A DNA stretch of 46,472 nt from Nitrospina sp. UBA6727 (GTDB taxonomy: Bacteria > Nitrospinota > Nitrospinia > Nitrospinales > VA-1): positions 1 to 46,472 of the forward strand of contig DKID01000033.1 in assembly GCA_002454045.1 (NCBI GenBank), read 5' to 3'. Of the stretch, positions 8,715 through 15,795 are shown piece by piece (position 1 is the stretch's first letter; the number at the start of each line of letters is the position of its first letter). The translations under genes were made by a program, and so were the position numbers. The notes under the pieces were generated by a model. The model saw only the letters and a program-made list of their open reading frames with translations, did not search any database and had not been told where the DNA came from.

Positions 8715-8824
8715 TTCTGACATCCAAAGGTCGTTTGAGATTACTCACGGCGAAAGTCGTTTTGTTTGGTAGTGCTTATTTAGTTTAATGGTTTTTTTTC
8801 CAATCATCAGTTGGGAGGCGAGCA

Positions 8825-9283
8825 ATGAAAAAGGTAATTCTTTTCGTAGTGGTAAGCGCATTCTTAAGTTTCATGGCATTGGGTTCCGTAGCTACGGCAG
8901 ATGACGTAGTTCCCGGGTCTTATGGTCAGTCTGATGCCAGTGTAATGGGTGTGGGGCAGACTATGATGCAAATGGGAGCCGCTTCTAGAATTCTGACCAA
9001 TGCGGTCAACCTGGCTTCTGGAGCAGGTCGTTCAAGAGCTAATTCAAACACGGGGTCTGGCGGTGGCGACTACCAATTCGGCTCTTCTCAGTACGAACAA
9101 TCCTGGAAAGCCGCTAAAACAGTCGAAGAAGCTCAGGTTTATGGACTGGTTGCGGGTGACTGTCAGGGCGACAACTCTGATGCAGCTTATCGTAAGCAAA
9201 TGAACCAGAGCCGCAAGGGTTTCACGAAAGAAATCCTGGTTTCTAACGCTCAATGCGGTGAATATCATCGTACTTTGAAATAA
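8825..9283 (+). CDS. Small secreted protein of unknown function
   Basis: This 152-aa protein has a clear Sec signal peptide (MKKVILFVVVSAFLS...SVATA, cleavage near residue 25). The mature part is Gly/Ser/Gln-rich with Met-rich VMGVGQTMMQMG, and two cysteines lie in the C-terminal half. GGGAGG sits 8 nt before the ATG, a near-ideal ribosome binding site. A strong terminator follows at 9329-9365, so the gene is a single-gene unit, probably well expressed. I do not recognise a family. A periplasmic or outer-membrane-associated role is likely from the signal peptide. Confidence 0.8.
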   Translation: MKKVILFVVVSAFLSFMALGSVATADDVVPGSYGQSDASVMGVGQTMMQMGAASRILTNAVNLASGAGRSRANSNTGSGGGDYQFGSSQYEQSWKAAKTVEEAQVYGLVAGDCQGDNSDAAYRKQMNQSRKGFTKEILVSNAQCGEYHRTLK

Positions 9284-9328
9284 ACGCTTCACCTTAAAAT
9301 TAGGGTTCACCTCTTTGATGAGGGAAAA

Positions 9329-9365
9329 GTCGGTAGGGCGACGGATTGCCTTACCGGCTTTTTTT
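9329..9365 (+). terminator. Rho-independent terminator
   Basis: GTCGGTAGGG (9329-9338) pairs with CCTTACCGGC (9349-9358) with two G-U pairs, loop of 10 nt, followed by seven T. It ends the transcript of the small secreted protein. Confidence 0.8.
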
Positions 9366-9422
9366 GCATTTCGGCTCTTGATTCATTAAGATTCGCACTC
9401 ACCGAACCATTCTGGTTTCTCC

Positions 9423-9875
9423 ATGCCCAACAAGAGCGGAGCCTTCCCCTCAGCACAAACATTCCTCATTTACCTATTGCCGATTTTGCTCAACCTATTT
9501 CCATCGTACTTGTGTGCCGCCGTGGAAAAAGTTTCTTTCAAAACCTATCCGCAAACGGGGATAATCGTTCCCAACCCCATGGAAGTTTCAAAACTCCCCG
9601 CAAGAAAAACCTATCAGGTCAACCACAAAGTATTCAGCCTGCAATTTTTTTTCAACGAAAAGGATATCTTCGGCATCATCATCAAAAGAAACAAAAGGCG
9701 TCCCATTCATTTTCGCTGGTGTTTTTTCAGTTCCTGCGAAGAGAGCCGACACGATTACAAAAAAGTAATCGCCGAGGCGTTCAACCCGCCCTTCGACGAC
9801 GGCTTCTTCTCGCTACCCTACCCTTCTTACCTGCCTTACAGTTTCCAAGGAATAGAGTTTTCCTCGCCAGATTGA
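9423..9875 (+). CDS. Hypothetical exported protein
   Basis: This is a 150-aa open frame with a hydrophobic N-terminus (about 12-33, FLIYLLPILLNLFPSYLCA) that could be a signal peptide. A basic, aromatic-rich region and an acidic Tyr/Pro-rich tail follow. The reading is continuous and its amino-acid use looks like a real protein. There is no recognised domain and no strong ribosome binding site. An overlapping frame (9512-9892) is also open but reads as Ser/Pro/Arg noise. It could be a decayed gene. Confidence 0.45.
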   Translation: MPNKSGAFPSAQTFLIYLLPILLNLFPSYLCAAVEKVSFKTYPQTGIIVPNPMEVSKLPARKTYQVNHKVFSLQFFFNEKDIFGIIIKRNKRRPIHFRWCFFSSCEESRHDYKKVIAEAFNPPFDDGFFSLPYPSYLPYSFQGIEFSSPD

Positions 9876-9953
9876 CACCGCCGACCCGCTAACTTTCCTA
9901 TCAAACTCTGCTATAATCGCCCGCAACGGTCAAACTTTTATGAGGCGCGCGTC

Positions 9954-10382
9954 ATGTCCCGATTCATAGACAACGGAAGCGACACCATCACGGATAACCA
10001 AACCGGCTTGACTTGGTCCAAGAAGGATTCACGGCAGTTGCTGGGAAAATGGATTCATCAGGAAAAGGCTATCCAATTTGCCAAAGATAAAAACTCAGAA
10101 AACTTTGGTGGTTTCAACGACTGGAGAGTGCCAAAACTGGAAGATGTCAAAACCATTTTTGACAAAAGTTTCCGCCAACAGGATTTTGGAAATAACGAAA
10201 TTTATATCCCCGCGGAGTTTGAACCCAAATGCGCGGATTGCACCTGGACGGACACGGTCAACGGCGAGCGCGCCATGCTGTTCAGCCTGGTCAAGGGACG
10301 TTCCAGTTGGATCAATAAACTCGGCGAAGGTCCCTTTGCCGTCCGACTAGTGCGCGGCGACGGCAACAAAGACGGTGCCTGA
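9954..10382 (+). CDS. DUF1566 (Lcl C-terminal) domain protein
   Basis: This 142-aa protein is essentially one DUF1566 domain: FIDNGSDTITDNQTGLTWSK at the start, FGGFNDWRVPKLEDVKTIFD in the middle and FAVRLVRGD at the end. The domain is related to the FGE/C-type-lectin fold and often occurs in surface or secreted proteins, but no signal peptide is present here. Two Cys (KCADC) lie near residues 91-94. The stop is immediately next to the stop of the convergent TauE gene (10382/10383). Function is unknown. Confidence 0.82.
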   Translation: MSRFIDNGSDTITDNQTGLTWSKKDSRQLLGKWIHQEKAIQFAKDKNSENFGGFNDWRVPKLEDVKTIFDKSFRQQDFGNNEIYIPAEFEPKCADCTWTDTVNGERAMLFSLVKGRSSWINKLGEGPFAVRLVRGDGNKDGA

Positions 10383-10748
10383 TTATCCTTTAGAACTGGG
10401 GAAAGAGTCGGCGAAAAGCACGCCCGCCGTGATTACCAGAAGCGCGGAAAAGAGTCGCTTGAAATTTTGGTCGGACACGTGTTGCATTAGATGCGGTCCG
10501 ATTTGTGCGCCGACCAAACCTCCCAACGCGAGAATCAATCCAGTTTTGATGTCGATATTTCCTAAGCGGTAATGCGCGAGGATGGAAGATATCGCCGTCA
10601 CCAAAATAAAAATAAAGGCCGTGCCCACCGCCAATTTGGCTTCCCTGCCCAAGAAGATTAACAACGGGACCGCCAGAAAACCCCCGCCCAATCCGGCGCC
10701 CGAAGAAAAAATGCCTATGACTATTCCAGCCAACGCCAAGGTGATCAA
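10383..10748 (-). CDS. Half-size TauE/SafE-family membrane transporter
   Basis: This 121-aa protein has four hydrophobic helices and the family signature GAGLGGGFLAVPLLI near the N-terminus. Full TauE/SafE permeases have two such halves and about 250 residues, so this is a single-half protein that would need to dimerise, or a truncated gene. The start is TTG at 10748 with AGAGGG upstream. It lies 16 nt downstream of the symporter and probably shares its mRNA. Family members export sulfite or organosulfur anions; the substrate here is not known. Confidence 0.8.
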   Translation of the reverse strand: MITLALAGIVIGIFSSGAGLGGGFLAVPLLIFLGREAKLAVGTAFIFILVTAISSILAHYRLGNIDIKTGLILALGGLVGAQIGPHLMQHVSDQNFKRLFSALLVITAGVLFADSFPSSKG

Positions 10749-10764
10749 TTTTTCCCTCTTCTTT

Positions 10765-11976
10765 CTACCTACTTTTTTCTAAGTTATCCAACACCCCGGC
10801 GCCGATGGAATCTCCCCAGACATTGACCGTGGTCCTGCAGCGGTCGAGAAACCAATCCACCGAAAGAAGCATGCCGATTCCTTCGAGGGGGAGCCCGACG
10901 GACTGGAGCACCATCACCATGGTAACTAAGCCGGCTTCCGGAATTCCCGCCGCGCCGATGGCGGCAAGCGTCGCCGTGAGGAACACGATCATCTGTTCGC
11001 CCAATCCAAGTTCGATGCCGAGCATTTGCGCGATGAACAACGCGGCAACCGCTTCATACAACGCCGTGCCGTCCATGTTCACCGTCGCGCCCAACGGCAG
11101 GACGAAGAGACTGGACTTCCGGGAAATCCGATTGTTCTCTTCGGCGCACTCGATGGTGACCGGCAAGGTGGCGGAACTGCTCGCCGTTGAAAAAGCCGTG
11201 GTGAGTGCCGCGATCACATTCTTAAAATAGATGACGGGATTCCGCCGCGTTATCACGTAAAGAATCGTCGGCAAGACCACGAGTCCGTGAATCAAAAGTG
11301 CGGAGACGACGGTCACGACATACTTCCCGATTTTCGCCAACTCCGCCAGAAACAAATCGCCGCCGCCCGCCGCGCCAAGTTTAGACGCGATCAGCGCGAA
11401 GACTCCGAGCGGCGCGAAGTACATCAGTAGATGTACGATTTTCATGATGGAAGCGTTGACCGTGTCGAAAAAATCTATCACGCGTTTGCCCGGTTCGCCC
11501 AGCGTGGTTAAGATTCCGCCGAACACCAAAGAAAATACGATGAGCGAAAGGATTTCCATGTCGGCCATCGACCGCACTAAGTTGGGAGAAATAAAACTTT
11601 TGAAAATGTCGGTGACGCCGATCGATTCTTTGCCTATAACTTTCGCCGGGATTTGTTCCACCGTCATCTTAACCGCGATGCCCGGTTCGATGATGTTGAC
11701 CATCACCAATCCGATCACCACGGCGATGCAAGTGGTGGTTATAAAGTACACCAACGCGATGAAGCCGGTCGTTCCCACTTTCCTTATGTCGCCCAACCCC
11801 GCGATGCCGACTATCATTGAGGAAATAATCAAGGGGACCACCAACATTTTCAGGGCGTCCAGAAACATCTCGCCGATCCATCCCACCGACAGCATCGCGC
11901 TGCCAAACATCCACCCGGAAAATATTCCCAGAACGATGCCCGCAATCATCAGGTACAACAGTTTGTTTTGTTTCAT
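10765..11976 (-). CDS. Dicarboxylate/amino acid:cation symporter (DAACS family)
   Basis: This 403-aa inner-membrane carrier has the serine-rich re-entrant loop AFSTASSSATLPVT, the NMDGTALYEAVAALFIAQ helix and the C-terminal DRCRTTVNVWGDS motif. Together these define glutamate/aspartate/C4-dicarboxylate:Na+ or H+ symporters (GltP/DctA/SstT type). Length is normal. ATG at 11976 is opposite the gltA promoter region. It may import C4-dicarboxylates or glutamate next to citrate synthase. The exact substrate cannot be decided. Confidence 0.92.
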   Translation of the reverse strand: MKQNKLLYLMIAGIVLGIFSGWMFGSAMLSVGWIGEMFLDALKMLVVPLIISSMIVGIAGLGDIRKVGTTGFIALVYFITTTCIAVVIGLVMVNIIEPGIAVKMTVEQIPAKVIGKESIGVTDIFKSFISPNLVRSMADMEILSLIVFSLVFGGILTTLGEPGKRVIDFFDTVNASIMKIVHLLMYFAPLGVFALIASKLGAAGGGDLFLAELAKIGKYVVTVVSALLIHGLVVLPTILYVITRRNPVIYFKNVIAALTTAFSTASSSATLPVTIECAEENNRISRKSSLFVLPLGATVNMDGTALYEAVAALFIAQMLGIELGLGEQMIVFLTATLAAIGAAGIPEAGLVTMVMVLQSVGLPLEGIGMLLSVDWFLDRCRTTVNVWGDSIGAGVLDNLEKSR

Positions 11977-12095
11977 CGCGAGTTATCCTAAAAAAAACAA
12001 AATTCATCCGAGCCTGCCGATGGGGCTATACTACAGGACGGCAGTGGCTTTACAAGTCCTAATTATAACGAACGCGCAATAATCGGAGAGCAACT

Positions 12096-13388
12096 ATGAC
12101 AGAAACCGTCAAGCTAATTTATCAGGGGAAAACTTATGAGTTCCCGATTTTAGAAGGCACCTGCGGAGAAAAAGCGATGGACATTTCCACGATGAGGAAT
12201 ACCACGGGACTGATTACTTTTGATCCGGGGTATATGAGCACGGGGTCTTGTCAAAGTCGGATCACTTTTTTAGATGGAGAGAAAGGAGTCCTGCTATACC
12301 GAGGTTATCCCATCGAACAAATCGCCGAGAAAAGTTCCTTCATCGAAACCGCTTATCTCCTCATCTACGGCGAGCTCCCAAACCGTGAGCAACTCGACTA
12401 TTTTAAGTATCACGTGGTACACCATTCCATGATTCATGAATCCATAAAAAATCTCTACGACGGATTCCCCAACAACCCGCATCCGATGGCGGTATGCAGC
12501 GCGGTCGTTGGTTCTCTGGCAACATTCTACCAAGACGAGTTGGGTGTCAGAAACGCGCGCGAGGTGGAAATCGCCATCCATAGGTTGATAGCAAAACTGC
12601 CGACCATCGCGGCATTCAGTTACAAAAAATCTACCGGCCAACCGTTCCAGTATCCCGATAACGCCCTGAGTTATTCCGCAAACTTTTTGAAAATGATGTT
12701 CACCCTTCCCTGCGAACCTTATGAGGTCGATGAAGACGCCGCCAAGGTGCTGGATGTTTTATTGATTCTTCACGCCGACCACGAACAAAACTGCTCCACC
12801 AGCACCGTCCGTTTAGTCGGAAGTTCCATGTGCAACGTATTCGCGTCGGTGTCGTCCGCCATTTATGCGCTGTGGGGTCCCCTTCACGGCGGCGCCAACC
12901 AAGCCGTCATTGAAATGTTGCAAGACATTTATGATGACGGCGGCGACGTTGACAAGTACATACAAAAAGCAAAAAATCCCGACGACCCTTTCCGGCTGAT
13001 GGGATTCGGACACCGCGTCTATAAAAACTTCGACCCGCGCAGTCGCATCATCCAAAAACTTGCCGACAAGATTTTCAGCAAACCGGGAGCCCACGAACCG
13101 CTGCTTGACATCGCGTTGCAACTGGAAGCAATCGCCGTCAAGGACGATTACTTCATCGAAAAAAATCTTTATCCAAACGTTGATTTTTATTCGGGATTGA
13201 TTTACAGAGCGCTGAACATTCCCACCAATATGTTCCCGGTCATGTTCGCGATGGGACGTCTACCAGGCTGGATTGCGCAATGGAAAGAACTTCAGGAAGA
13301 CGAGCAGTTCAAGATTGGTCGCCCGCGGCAGGTGTATATCGGCTCTCCCAAAAGGGATTATGTTGCCATCGAAAATAGGCAGGGGTAA
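12096..13388 (+). CDS. gltA: Citrate synthase (type II, hexameric)
   Basis: This 430-aa protein condenses oxaloacetate and acetyl-CoA to citrate in the TCA cycle (forward or reverse-cycle variants use other enzymes). Family signatures are present: the N-terminal beta domain DPGYMSTGSCQSRITFLDG, LYRGYPIEQIA, and LHADHEQNCSTSTVR. The catalytic region has GPLHGGANQAV and MGFGHRVYKNFDPR, with catalytic His in both and the Asp further on in VDFYSG. GGAGAG precedes the ATG. It is convergent with clpS, with 12 nt between them. Confidence 0.96.
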   Translation: MTETVKLIYQGKTYEFPILEGTCGEKAMDISTMRNTTGLITFDPGYMSTGSCQSRITFLDGEKGVLLYRGYPIEQIAEKSSFIETAYLLIYGELPNREQLDYFKYHVVHHSMIHESIKNLYDGFPNNPHPMAVCSAVVGSLATFYQDELGVRNAREVEIAIHRLIAKLPTIAAFSYKKSTGQPFQYPDNALSYSANFLKMMFTLPCEPYEVDEDAAKVLDVLLILHADHEQNCSTSTVRLVGSSMCNVFASVSSAIYALWGPLHGGANQAVIEMLQDIYDDGGDVDKYIQKAKNPDDPFRLMGFGHRVYKNFDPRSRIIQKLADKIFSKPGAHEPLLDIALQLEAIAVKDDYFIEKNLYPNVDFYSGLIYRALNIPTNMFPVMFAMGRLPGWIAQWKELQEDEQFKIGRPRQVYIGSPKRDYVAIENRQG

Positions 13389-13400
13389 AACTTGTGTCGA

Positions 13401-13721
13401 TCAGGCGGGCTCAATGGTGCAGGTGAAAGGGAACTCTTCCATAGCGGCGGCGGAATGTACTTGCTCCACCTTAAACTCGGCTTGCTCCAGTGGCAAAGTC
13501 TCGGCAAGCGCGGTGCCGTGAAAATGAATTTCGTACATCAACTTTTCCGCGTTCGAATAATCTTTGCCGAACAACTTAATGAGAACCCGGATAACGAATT
13601 CCATCGTCGTGACATTGTCGTCCCACATAATAATTTTATAGAGCGGGAGATAGGCTTGAAGGGTTCCCCCCTCAGTCTCCTCAACGATTCCCGGCGCAAA
13701 AGGTAATGTTTCTACTGGCAT
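13401..13721 (-). CDS. clpS: ATP-dependent Clp protease adaptor ClpS
   Basis: This 106-aa N-end-rule adaptor delivers substrates to ClpA(P). Signatures are present: YKIIMWDDNVTTMEFVIRVL with the N-degron pocket residues, AEKLMYEIHFHG, and the C-terminal FTCTIEP. The N-terminal extension of about 25 residues is typical. clpA is not adjacent. It is convergent with gltA. Confidence 0.93.
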   Translation of the reverse strand: MPVETLPFAPGIVEETEGGTLQAYLPLYKIIMWDDNVTTMEFVIRVLIKLFGKDYSNAEKLMYEIHFHGTALAETLPLEQAEFKVEQVHSAAAMEEFPFTCTIEPA

Positions 13722-13847
13722 AGCGAATGATAAGAAACTGCCGCAAAAGGGCTAATGGCTAACGAACCGCTCACCCTCTCATTCTAAAATAATATTGAAA
13801 AATATAACAACTTTTTTTATTTTTTCCGCCGACAACTATCGTTTGCA

Positions 13848-13902
13848 TCTCGCCACCGTCGCGGTGACGCAACGGCGATGACGATGGTGCGGTGGTGACG
13901 GT
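13848..13902. repeat. Intergenic CCGTCGCGGTGACG/GGCGATGACGATGG repeat copy
   Basis: A copy of the dispersed GATGACGG/GGTGACGG family in the 222-nt gap between clpS and the next gene. The gap holds nothing else that I can see. Confidence 0.5.
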
Positions 13903-13943
13903 TTAGAATCGCGGGAAGCCTGGCAATCGGAAGGGACGCAGTT

Positions 13944-14288
13944 TCAAACAGCGAAAGTTACAATAGGCGGATCCTGCCAGATGTTCACCTCCGTCGTCTC
14001 ATCCAAAGTGACCGCGCCGAAGTTGACCGTGTAAGGTTTCTCGTTTTCGCAATCATACTCGACGGTAATTTTTTCTATCTCCCATTTCCCGGACTCCGGG
14101 CCAACCAAAGTCAAACTGTGGGCGAAACTGTTCACGTCAAAACTCCCCGCGAAAACTTCGCCCGCCACTGCGGAACCGGAAACATTTTCAAAAGGTAATT
14201 TATGATTATTGAAATTAAAATGCACAGGCTCCGTCATCCCCTGTCGGCCGGTTTGCACTTTGACCTTAAACGTATTAACTCTCGGCAT
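13944..14288 (-). CDS. Conserved-looking hypothetical protein downstream of the Nfu carrier
   Basis: This 114-aa protein is predicted to be mostly beta strand. It is rich in Val, Phe and Asn, has one Cys, and no signal peptide or membrane segment. Its start lies 7 nt after the stop of the Nfu-type gene with a purine-rich leader, so it is probably co-transcribed and perhaps linked to Fe-S delivery. No family recognised. Confidence 0.65.
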   Translation of the reverse strand: MPRVNTFKVKVQTGRQGMTEPVHFNFNNHKLPFENVSGSAVAGEVFAGSFDVNSFAHSLTLVGPESGKWEIEKITVEYDCENEKPYTVNFGAVTLDETTEVNIWQDPPIVTFAV

Positions 14289-14295
14289 GTTTTCC

Positions 14296-15141
14296 TCAGG
14301 AAAAATATGGGTTCAAACCCGCGGCGTGGTCGGTTTCGTCGAAGATCGCACCCACCATCGGCACGGCTTTTCTGAACGAGGTGTGGATTCCTTGCTTGAG
14401 AGTTAAGTCGGCGGCGCTGCACCCTTGACATCCGCCACCCATTTGTATGGTGACGGAATTTCCTTTGACGGCGAGCAAACTGATATTCCCGCCGTGACCA
14501 GCCACTCCGGGGTTCACCTCGGTGTCAATCACTTTTTGAATTGCTTCGCGGATTTCCTCTTCGGCCGGCAACTTGGAAACGATCGCCGCGGCGATAAGAT
14601 TTTTCCCCGTCCCCAACGCGTCACGAATTCCGGCGCCGACTTGCTTCGCTAACGGCACCCAGTCAACCAAAGTTTTATCCTTGCGGGTGACCGTCACCGT
14701 GGATTCGCACACTAAAACGGTTTCCACACCGTCCAAACAAAATAGCGCTTCGGCGAGAGAAGATTCCGTCGCGCTTTCAAAATCTGAAAAATACCAGGAA
14801 TGTCCCTTCATTAAAGTGCGGTTGACGGCGAAAAGACATTGGTCTCCCGTTGGCGAAGGTTGCGCTTTGATTGAAACTTCATCGGAAACTTTTGGGGAAA
14901 CGTTTTCAGCAATGGTCGGAATATTAAGAACACGGCGAACCGCGGGGAAATTCGGCGACGGCGACGACGGCGTGGTGGTGACGGTGACAGGGGGGGGCGG
15001 GGGGGATGACGATGGCGACGGCGGCGCGGTGTTAGATTGAGAAACTTCGCCCGCAGTATTTTTTTCAACTTCGTCCGCCGTCATCAACTTCGGCGTTGCT
15101 TCTTGCTTCCTGCCCGCAAAAAAACTTTTTATTAAGTTCAT
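14296..15141 (-). CDS. Nfu-type Fe-S cluster carrier with N-terminal scaffold domain and repeat-derived linker
   Basis: This 281-aa protein has a short N-terminal tail (SFFAGRKQE) and a Pro/Ser/Thr-rich linker (39-66). An Nfu_N-type domain follows (about 95-180, FAVNRTLMKGHSWYFSD), then the NifU C-terminal domain with GGGCQGCSAADLTLKQGI, where C238-X2-C241 binds the cluster. Nfu proteins pass 4Fe-4S clusters to apo-enzymes. The TTG at 15159 is rejected in favour of ATG 15141, which has GGGAGA 8-13 nt upstream. The linker is encoded by a repeat element almost identical to that inside polA. Cluster delivery to respiratory or biosynthetic enzymes is inferred from the family. Confidence 0.88.
   Translation of the reverse strand: MNLIKSFFAGRKQEATPKLMTADEVEKNTAGEVSQSNTAPPSPSSSPPPPPVTVTTTPSSPSPNFPAVRRVLNIPTIAENVSPKVSDEVSIKAQPSPTGDQCLFAVNRTLMKGHSWYFSDFESATESSLAEALFCLDGVETVLVCESTVTVTRKDKTLVDWVPLAKQVGAGIRDALGTGKNLIAAAIVSKLPAEEEIREAIQKVIDTEVNPGVAGHGGNISLLAVKGNSVTIQMGGGCQGCSAADLTLKQGIHTSFRKAVPMVGAIFDETDHAAGLNPYFS
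14944..15027. repeat. In-frame repeat element in the Nfu linker
   Basis: On the plus strand it runs GGCGACGGCGACGACGGCG, then GTGGTGACGGTGACA, a G8-C-G7 run, and GATGACGATGGCGACGG. It encodes Pro/Ser/Thr residues in the minus-strand gene. The block order matches the polA copy at 17594-17680 in the same orientation. Confidence 0.75.
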
Positions 15142-15313
15142 AAGAATCGTCTCCCGCAAAGTTCATTCTTTCGTCAATAACGCCAACACCACCAACATCA
15201 TGATAGACCTCTCTTCCGTACAGATGCAAGAAATATAAGAAGGTTGCAAACTCCGCCGCAAAATTTCCGCCGCGGTTTTTCAAACATCGAGGTGTAGATG
15301 ACTGCGGTGACCG

Positions 15314-15685
15314 TCAAATCTGAAAAGCATTTTCGAGCAATTCAATCCGCCACGAATCAGAACTTTCAGCGTCGGACGTCAAAGCCACCACGTCGAACCG
15401 CGCGGGTTTGCCGGAGATTCTCTTCCGCGCGAGAAAACTTTTGGCGGTCTGAATAATTTTTTTCTGCTTGGTCGGCGTCAACGCGTTGAAGGGATGACCG
15501 AACTCGTGATTCGTGCGCGCCTTGACTTCGACAAAAACGATCACCCCGCCATGCTCGGCAACGATATCTATTTCGCCGACGTTGGCGCGGAAGTTTTTTT
15601 CAAGAATCCGGTAGCCTTTCTTTTTCAAAAAAGTCAGCGCGGCGGCCTCGCCTTCGCGGCCAAATTGCAATCGCTCGACGGTCAA
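15314..15685 (-). CDS. UPF0102/YraN family endonuclease-like protein
   Basis: This 123-aa protein matches the YraN family over its whole length: GREGEAAALTFLKKKGYRIL, NVGEIDIVAEHGGVIVFVEVKAR and the KQKKIIQTAKSFL helix. E-x-D plus E-V-K is the restriction-endonuclease-like (PD-(D/E)xK) active-site pattern, but the physiological role is unclear. The start is TTG at 15685 with AGGAG upstream. It lies downstream of polA on the same strand. Confidence 0.9.
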   Translation of the reverse strand: MTVERLQFGREGEAAALTFLKKKGYRILEKNFRANVGEIDIVAEHGGVIVFVEVKARTNHEFGHPFNALTPTKQKKIIQTAKSFLARKRISGKPARFDVVALTSDAESSDSWRIELLENAFQI

Positions 15686-15795
15686 TTCAATTCTCCTCTC
15701 GGCTCGACCAACGCCATCTGGCGCGGAGTCGGTCGGTCACAATTCATCGGCGACGGCGGCGGGAAAAATCCGTTGCCGGTTGTCGCCCTTAACGA

